Shown here: positions 36,875-41,700 of the stretch, piece after piece
Layout of the letters: each line of letters begins with the position of its first letter
Numbering within the stretch: position 1 is the stretch's first letter
Assembly (NCBI GenBank): GCA_913020555.1
Contig: CAJWAC010000012.1
Coordinates: 1 to 41,700 of the forward strand
Length of the DNA stretch: 41,700 nucleotides
Reading direction: 5' to 3'
From: an uncultured Polaribacter sp.
GTDB taxonomy: Bacteria > Bacteroidota > Bacteroidia > Flavobacteriales > Flavobacteriaceae
Translations under genes and position numbers: made by a program
The notes under the pieces: generated by a model
Database searches by the model: none
What the model was told of the DNA's origin: nothing
Seen by the model: the letters and a program-made list of their open reading frames with translations, nothing else

Positions 36875-38135
36875 TATTTTTGCAGGAATAGATTGGATCT
36901 TAATCCTCCTTTACTTTCTTCTAGTTGCCTTTGGATGGATGAATATTTATGCAGCTTCAAAAACAGAAGAGGAGGTTGAACTTTTAAGTTTTTCAACGAA
37001 ATATGGAAAACAACTGATATTTATTTGTTGTGCCATCCCTTTAATTATTACAATCCTCTTTTTCAACTCTAAATTTTATGAGAAATACTCCAGTATTTTT
37101 TATATTATTTCTATTTTCAGCTTATTACTACTATTCCCTTTTGGAAAAGAAATCAATGGAGCAAAATCTTGGTTTAATTTTGGAGTTTTAGGTTTACAAC
37201 CTTCAGAATTTGTCAAAGCATGCACGGCTTTAGCTGTAGCAAAATTGTTAAGTGATAGACAATATAATTTTAAATTGATTAAAAATCAGATTAAGGCGTT
37301 TATTATCGTGTTTTTTCCAGCTTTTTTAATTTTCTTACAGCCTGATGCTGGTTCAGCCATCATTTATTTAGCATTCTTTTTCGTTCTTAACAGAGAGGGG
37401 CTAACTTTAAATTACATCCTATTAGGTTCAGGATTTATCATCCTTTTCATTTTAACCATCTTTTTTGGTTCAAAATGGGTTTTTTTATTCACAATTTCAC
37501 TTATTACAATTCTTGCTGCTTATTTATTTTATAAAGGAGGAAGACGTTTTTTACGTTTTAATTGGTTTAAACTTATTATTGTTTATGCTATTTTAGGAAT
37601 ATTTATTTTCGGAACAGGATATATCTATAAAAATGTTTTGCCATCTCACCAAAAAGATAGATTTGATATTCTTTTAGGAAAAAAAATTGATAAGACAGGA
37701 ATAGGTTACAATTCTTATCAATCTGAACTTACAATTAGTTCTGGAGGGTTAAAAGGTAAAGGGTTTTTAAAGGGCGATTTAACTCAAGGAGATTTTGTAC
37801 CTGAACAACACACAGATTATATTTTTAGCACTGTAGGTGAAGAATGGGGCTTTTTAGGAAGTAGCTTTGTAGTAATTCTTTTTATGTTACTTCTTTATAG
37901 AATTATCTACTTAGCAGAAACACATACTAACAAATTTGGAAGAATTTATGGCTATAGTTTGGCTTCTATTCTATTTTTTCATGTGATTGTTAATATAGGT
38001 ATGGTAATAGGCTTGTTACCAACAATAGGAATACCATTACCTTTTTTTAGTTATGGAGGCTCATCACTCTGGGGATTTACAATTCTATTATTTATTTTTA
38101 TAAAACTTGATGCACATAAAAACTATGATTTTTAA
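36855..38135 (+). CDS. rodA: Rod shape-determining protein RodA (SEDS glycosyltransferase)
   Basis: A 426-residue SEDS protein with about ten transmembrane helices. Family motifs: KSWFNFGVLGLQPSEFVK, the QPDAGSAIIY loop with a conserved Asp, QGDFVPEQHTDYIFSTVGEE (the catalytic-region loop) and the last helix pair LPFFSYGGSSLWGF. It polymerises lipid II with PBP2. The start is a TTG at 36855, inside the end of the PBP2 gene (20-bp overlap); no in-frame ATG occurs before the first membrane helix, so the TTG start is needed. It ends the mre operon before a hairpin shared with rpsT. Confidence 0.94.
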   Translation: MRQEQNNIFAGIDWILILLYFLLVAFGWMNIYAASKTEEEVELLSFSTKYGKQLIFICCAIPLIITILFFNSKFYEKYSSIFYIISIFSLLLLFPFGKEINGAKSWFNFGVLGLQPSEFVKACTALAVAKLLSDRQYNFKLIKNQIKAFIIVFFPAFLIFLQPDAGSAIIYLAFFFVLNREGLTLNYILLGSGFIILFILTIFFGSKWVFLFTISLITILAAYLFYKGGRRFLRFNWFKLIIVYAILGIFIFGTGYIYKNVLPSHQKDRFDILLGKKIDKTGIGYNSYQSELTISSGGLKGKGFLKGDLTQGDFVPEQHTDYIFSTVGEEWGFLGSSFVVILFMLLLYRIIYLAETHTNKFGRIYGYSLASILFFHVIVNIGMVIGLLPTIGIPLPFFSYGGSSLWGFTILLFIFIKLDAHKNYDF

Positions 38136-38160
38136 TAAATACTATCACAAAACATTAGGC

Positions 38161-38200
38161 ATAAAAAAAGCTCTGAATTAAAATTCAGAGCTTTCAATTT
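38161..38200. terminator. Bidirectional hairpin terminator between rodA and rpsT
   Basis: AAAGCTCTGAATT (38167-38179) pairs with AATTCAGAGCTTT (38182-38194). On the minus strand it is followed by a run of seven T, a strong terminator for rpsT. On the plus strand the T-run is weaker. Confidence 0.8.
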
Positions 38201-38217
38201 TATAAATAATTAAAATC

Positions 38218-38469
38218 TTACATAGCAGCAATATGCTTTGTTAATTTAGACTTTAAATTAGCAGCTTTGTTTTTGTGAATAATATTATTTTTAGCTAGTT
38301 TATCTAACATAGAAATAACACTTCCTAATTTACCTTCTGCCTCTGTCTTATCTTCAATAGAACGTAAATCTCTAACAGCATTTCTAGTTGTTTTGTGCTG
38401 ATATTTATTACGTAATCTTTTTGTTTCGTTACTTCTAATTCTCTTTAATGCTGACTTATGATTTGCCAT
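38218..38469 (-). CDS. rpsT: 30S ribosomal protein S20
   Basis: An 83-residue basic helical protein beginning [21 protein letters not shown] and carrying the [25 protein letters not shown] pattern in its third helix (seen here as [20 protein letters not shown]), the S20 signature. It binds 16S rRNA early in small-subunit assembly. It lies 35 bp after the tRNA-Glu on the same strand and ends at a strong terminator. Confidence 0.96.
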   Translation of the reverse strand: MANHKSALKRIRSNETKRLRNKYQHKTTRNAVRDLRSIEDKTEAEGKLGSVISMLDKLAKNNIIHKNKAANLKSKLTKHIAAM

Positions 38470-38504
38470 AATTTCTTAAATTCTTTGTTTTATTTAAAAC
38501 TTTG

Positions 38505-38576
38505 TAGTCCGTACGGGAATCGAACCCGTGTTACCAGGATGAAAACCTGGCGTCCTAACCCCTAGACGAACGGACC
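38505..38576 (-). tRNA. tRNA-Glu (anticodon TTC)
   Basis: A complete cloverleaf on the minus strand: acceptor GGTCCGT pairing with ACGGACT (a G-U closing pair at position 1), D-arm TCGTCTAGGGGTTAGGACG, anticodon stem CCAGG/CCTGG with loop TTTTCAT giving anticodon TTC, and T-arm CGGGTTCGATTCCCG. Discriminator base A; CCA is not encoded. It lies between proS and rpsT. Confidence 0.95.
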
Positions 38577-38662
38577 ATAACAATCAAATACTCTTCAATT
38601 GCGGATGCAAATATACAACGTTTTTAAAATCCTACAATTATTTTTTTATTTTTTTTCAAAAA

Positions 38663-40138
38663 TTAATATGCTTTAGCAAAAAGCACTCTTTTTGATGATG
38701 GTTTTCCAGTTAAAACACAAATCCCTTCCTCTTCAATCGCATCGTTAGGAATGCACCTAATGGTTGCTTTTGTGTATTCTTTAATTCTATCTTCAGTTTC
38801 CTCCGTTCCATCCCAATGGGCAGAAACAAAGCCGCCTTTTTTTATTGCTTTTTTAAATTCTTTAAAATCATCAACTTTAGTTGTATTTTCCTTTCTATAA
38901 TTTACAGCTTTATTATATAAATTTTCTTGAATTTCATTTAACAAATTTTCTATGTAAGAAAGTGCATCGCTCTGATTTATTGATTTTTTTTCAAAAGTAT
39001 CTCTTCTCGCTATCTCCAAAGTTCCATTTTCTAAATCTCTGGCTCCTATTGCTATTCTTATTGGAACCCCTTTAAGTTCATACTCTGCAAACTTTGCTCC
39101 TGGTCTAAAAGTATCTCTATTATCAAATTTGACAGAAACATCTTTTCTTCGTAAATCTTTTACAATCTCATTAACTTTTTCTGAAATAGCATTCAATTGT
39201 TCGTCGTTTTTATAAATTGGCACTATAACAACCTGAATTGGAGCTAGTTTTGGAGGTAAAACCAATCCACTGTCATCCGAGTGCGTCATTATTAAACCAC
39301 CAATTAACCTTGTAGAAACTCCCCAAGAAGTTGCCCAAACATATTCCTGTTTGCCTTCTTTAGAGGTATATTTTACATCAAAAGCTTCTGCAAAATTTTG
39401 GCCTAAAAAGTGGCTAGTTCCAGCTTGTAATGCCTTTCCATCTTGCATTAAAGCTTCTATAGTGTATGTTTCTTCAGCCCCTGCAAAACGTTCACTGTCA
39501 GATTTTACTCCTTTAATAACTGGCATTGCCATAAATTTTTCAGCAAACTCAGCATAAACATCTTGCATTTGTTTTGCTTCTGTAATTGCTTCATTTTTTG
39601 TTGCATGAGCAGTATGGCCTTCCTGCCATAAAAATTCGGCTGTTCTCAAAAACAAACGTGTACGCATTTCCCAACGTACAACATTCGCCCATTGATTTAT
39701 CAGTAAAGGTAAATCTCTGTAAGACTGTATCCACCCTTTATATGTGTTCCAAATAATAGCTTCTGAAGTTGGCCTAACCACCAACTCCTCTTCTAATTTA
39801 GCCTCCGGATCCACTCTAAGTTTTCCTTGATTTTCAGGGTCGTTTTGCAAACGATAGTGTGTTACTACCGCGCATTCTTTTGCAAAACCCTCTGCATTTT
39901 TCTCTTCCGCTTCAAATAAACTTTTTGGAACAAATAATGGAAAATAAGCATTTTCATGTCCAGTTTCCTTGAACTTTCTATCCAACTCTGCTTGCATTTT
40001 TTCCCATATAGCAAAACCGTAAGGCTTAATAACCATACATCCTCTTACTGCCGAATTTTCCGCTAAATCTGCTTTTACCACCAATTCATTATACCATTTT
40101 GAATAATCGTCGTCTCTTTTCGTTAAATGTTTACCCAT
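38663..40138 (-). CDS. proS: Prolyl-tRNA synthetase (archaeal/eukaryal type)
   Basis: A 491-residue class II synthetase of the shorter archaeal/eukaryal type, without the ~180-residue editing insertion of the E. coli enzyme. Motif 2 is in [20 protein letters not shown], followed by [10 protein letters not shown]; motif 3 lies in the [21 protein letters not shown] region; the anticodon-binding domain is ~300-400. A C-terminal zinc-like or terminal domain ends in the family KAY. It charges tRNA-Pro. Located 86 bp upstream of tRNA-Glu. Lack of the editing insert is normal for Bacteroidota. Confidence 0.95.
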   Translation of the reverse strand: MGKHLTKRDDDYSKWYNELVVKADLAENSAVRGCMVIKPYGFAIWEKMQAELDRKFKETGHENAYFPLFVPKSLFEAEEKNAEGFAKECAVVTHYRLQNDPENQGKLRVDPEAKLEEELVVRPTSEAIIWNTYKGWIQSYRDLPLLINQWANVVRWEMRTRLFLRTAEFLWQEGHTAHATKNEAITEAKQMQDVYAEFAEKFMAMPVIKGVKSDSERFAGAEETYTIEALMQDGKALQAGTSHFLGQNFAEAFDVKYTSKEGKQEYVWATSWGVSTRLIGGLIMTHSDDSGLVLPPKLAPIQVVIVPIYKNDEQLNAISEKVNEIVKDLRRKDVSVKFDNRDTFRPGAKFAEYELKGVPIRIAIGARDLENGTLEIARRDTFEKKSINQSDALSYIENLLNEIQENLYNKAVNYRKENTTKVDDFKEFKKAIKKGGFVSAHWDGTEETEDRIKEYTKATIRCIPNDAIEEEGICVLTGKPSSKRVLFAKAY

Positions 40139-40150
40139 AAAATTTAGTTT

Positions 40151-40166
40151 GGCACAAATTTTGTTA
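40151..40166 (+). promoter_or_regulatory. Sigma-54-like -24/-12 element upstream of the low-complexity lipoprotein gene
   Basis: TGGCACAAATTTTGTT resembles the sigma-54 consensus TGGCACG-N4-TTGCW: the -24 GG is present and TTG sits at the right distance, but the final C of the -12 GC is T. It lies ~120 bp upstream of the lipoprotein gene at 40286. The AAA+ activator gene at 21835 shows the organism uses sigma-54. Confidence 0.3.
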
Positions 40167-40285
40167 TCTTTAATGTAAATTTTAGTAAAAATAATTTTTT
40201 AATAAAAATTCAAGCAAAACTACTATAATTTAGTCTTTTACACGCAAAAATTTAGAATTATTAGAAACATCAAAAATATATTATT

Positions 40286-41332
40286 ATGAAACTACATTAT
40301 AAAAACATGAACATCAATAGTATGATTTTATTTGTTATGGCAAATTTGCTTTTAGTTTCTTGTGGAACTTACCAAAGTGTATATAACAATGATGGCATTT
40401 ATGGTGATGAATTACCTTTAAAAAAAGAAGATAAAAAAGTAATTGTCGTAAATGAACAAGAATTTAAAGATTACGAAAAAAACTATTTTACTGAAAGTTT
40501 AGAAAATTTACAAAATATTGAAGATAATGAGATTTTTACTGATGTAGACGATTATAACGATAACTTTGGTGATGATGAAATTATTGAAACACAGTTAAAT
40601 TACAATTCCAACCAACCTTGGGGTTATGAAGAGAATGATGTTGTTGTGAATATAAACTTAATAAACGATCCATTTTGGGGCGTTGGTTTTAATAATTGGG
40701 GATGGGGATATAATAGCTGGAATTACTGGGGAAATCCTTATTGGAGAAATCGTTATTGGGGTTATAATCCTATTTGGCAACCGTATTATAACAATTGGGG
40801 CTGGAATCGTGGTTTTTATGGAAATAGATGGAACAATCAATATTGGGGTTATGGTTATAATCCTTATTACAGAAATAATAGATATAACAGATATAATGGA
40901 TATGACAGAAATTTAGCTTTTAATAATAGAAGAAGTATAAATACGAGTAGAAGAAATAACTCTATAACAAGAAAATCTACCAATACAAATAGAAGAAGCA
41001 CCTCTTCAATAGATAGAAAACCGAAAAACACAACGACTAATAGGAGAAGTAGCACAAATATTAAAAGAAACTCTACACCAACAAGAAGAAGCTCTTCTAC
41101 GAGAAGAAGTAGTAGTTCAAGTTCAAGAAATAATGGCTCTAACGCAAGACGGTCATCTTCAAGTTCTAGAAATAATAGAAGTTATACTCCTTCTAACAGG
41201 TCATCATCTAGATCAAGCGCTAGATCAAATTCAAGCAGAAGTACTAGATCTTCCTCTACAAGAAGCAGGAGTAATTCATCTCGAAGCTCTGGATCACGAA
41301 GTTCTTCATCAAGAAGTAGAAAAAGAAATTAA
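40286..41332 (+). CDS. Low-complexity lipoprotein: acidic, Trp/Asn/Tyr/Gly-rich, then Ser/Arg-rich tail
   Basis: A 348-residue predicted lipoprotein: lipobox LVSC with Cys26 after a hydrophobic stretch; ATGs at residues 8 and 13 are alternative starts that would give a more usual signal length. The mature part has three regions. Residues ~40-115 are acidic. Residues ~118-212 are very rich in Trp, Asn, Tyr and Gly with repeats of the NNWGWxYNxWNYWGNPYW kind. Residues ~213-348 are almost only Ser, Arg, Asn and Thr (RRSSSSSRN-type repeats). I recognise no enzyme motif. A surface-exposed or outer-membrane-tethered structural or adhesive role is a guess. It is followed after 30 bp by an outer-membrane protein gene on the same strand. 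Confidence 0.75.
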   Translation: MKLHYKNMNINSMILFVMANLLLVSCGTYQSVYNNDGIYGDELPLKKEDKKVIVVNEQEFKDYEKNYFTESLENLQNIEDNEIFTDVDDYNDNFGDDEIIETQLNYNSNQPWGYEENDVVVNINLINDPFWGVGFNNWGWGYNSWNYWGNPYWRNRYWGYNPIWQPYYNNWGWNRGFYGNRWNNQYWGYGYNPYYRNNRYNRYNGYDRNLAFNNRRSINTSRRNNSITRKSTNTNRRSTSSIDRKPKNTTTNRRSSTNIKRNSTPTRRSSSTRRSSSSSSRNNGSNARRSSSSSRNNRSYTPSNRSSSRSSARSNSSRSTRSSSTRSRSNSSRSSGSRSSSSRSRKRN

Positions 41333-41362
41333 CCGCATACTTTACAGTAAAATTCAAACAAC

Positions 41363-41700
41363 ATGAAACGATTTTATATATCAGCGATTTTATTCGCAGT
41401 TACTCTTACATCCTTTTCTCAAAATATGAAATATCAAGATTTAGGTGTTTTATTTTCTCAAGATGATAATTATGGAACTGCACGTTTTACAGCAATGAGT
41501 GGTGCCTTTGGAGCATTAGGTGGAGATATATCTGCAATAAATATAAATCCTGCTGGATTATCAGTATTTAATTACAGCACCTTTACAGGTACTTTAAACT
41601 CAAAAAATACTGACATTAATGCTTCTTACGGAGATGCTTCCTTTAATGACAGAAGAATTACAACTACAAATAATTTTAACTTAAATTTAGCTCAAGCAGG
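41363..41700 (+). CDS. Outer-membrane protein of the OMPP1/FadL-like transport family (3' end outside window)
   Basis: The ATG at 41363 opens a frame that continues past the window edge; ~112 codons are visible. A signal peptide (residues ~1-20, LTSFSQ) is followed by NYGTARFTAMSGAFGALGGD and then ISAININPAGLSVFNYSTF, the conserved N-terminus of Bacteroidota FadL/TodX-type barrel proteins, often annotated as hemin receptors or OMPP1 transporters. They form a barrel with an N-terminal plug for uptake of hydrophobic molecules. Substrate unknown. It follows the low-complexity lipoprotein gene by 30 bp and is probably co-transcribed. Confidence 0.82.
   Translation, partial: MKRFYISAILFAVTLTSFSQNMKYQDLGVLFSQDDNYGTARFTAMSGAFGALGGDISAININPAGLSVFNYSTFTGTLNSKNTDINASYGDASFNDRRITTTNNFNLNLAQA

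Noticed and set aside
40683-40916. 77-codon Ile/Gly-rich frame overlapping the lipoprotein gene
   Set aside because: Its composition follows from reading the TGG/AAT/TAT repeats of the real gene in another frame.
41133-41366. 77-codon Leu/His/Glu-rich frame overlapping the Ser/Arg tail
   Set aside because: A frame-shifted reading of AGA/TCT-type repeats; low complexity and overlapping a gene with a clear lipobox.

Overview
The window is chromosomal DNA from a member of the Bacteroidota, most likely a marine flavobacterium of the Polaribacter/Tenacibaculum type. The DNA is strongly AT-rich. It carries the complete gldK-gldL-gldM-gldN core of the type IX secretion/gliding motor, several proteins with CarboxypepD_reg-like domains, a TonB receptor of the Bacteroidota type, and repeated TAnnTTTG -7 promoter elements, with few Shine-Dalgarno sequences. 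The genus is inferred; the class is well supported.

Layout. 1-7.7 kb: the 3' end of a probable tRNA-dihydrouridine synthase, a secreted CarboxypepD_reg protein, an MscS-type channel with a membrane-anchored EEP hydrolase, a small Lys/Met-rich secreted protein, a gamma-carbonic anhydrase, and a deaminase/glucosaminidase pair. 7.7-8.3 kb: the only long gene-poor gap, which holds what looks like a decayed coding remnant. 8.3-11.7 kb: an ABC-F ATPase, a DUF983 protein and a DadA-like FAD oxidoreductase. 11.8-20.1 kb, all minus strand: topA, an arginase-fold protein with altered metal ligands, then gldKLMN ending in a clear terminator. 20.3-24.8 kb, plus strand: miaB, a sigma-54 activator without a sensor domain, lptE, a TPR protein and secG. 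24.9-26.9 kb: groES-groEL. 27.0-30.3 kb, minus strand: a cysteine-rich HYC_CC_PP protein, a TonB receptor and a periplasmic HMA protein, a probable copper/metal cassette. 30.4-38.1 kb, plus strand: an fRMsr-like GAF protein, purH, and the mreB-mreC-mreD-PBP2-rodA elongasome operon. 38.2-40.1 kb, minus strand: rpsT, tRNA-Glu and proS. 40.3-41.7 kb: an unusual low-complexity lipoprotein, then the start of an OMPP1/FadL-type outer-membrane protein cut by the window edge.

Most of the window is conserved core genome. Several functions concern the envelope: T9SS motor, LPS export, Sec translocation, elongasome, OMP and TonB transport. No CRISPR array, insertion sequence, prophage or defence island is visible. 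The points most worth a second look are the metal-ligand-substituted arginase-fold protein next to the T9SS genes, the HYC/TonB/HMA cassette, the Trp/Asn/Tyr plus Ser/Arg-rich lipoprotein with a sigma-54-like site upstream, the fRMsr-like protein lacking one of its three cysteines, and the decayed coding remnant. I did not find a convincing wholly new system.
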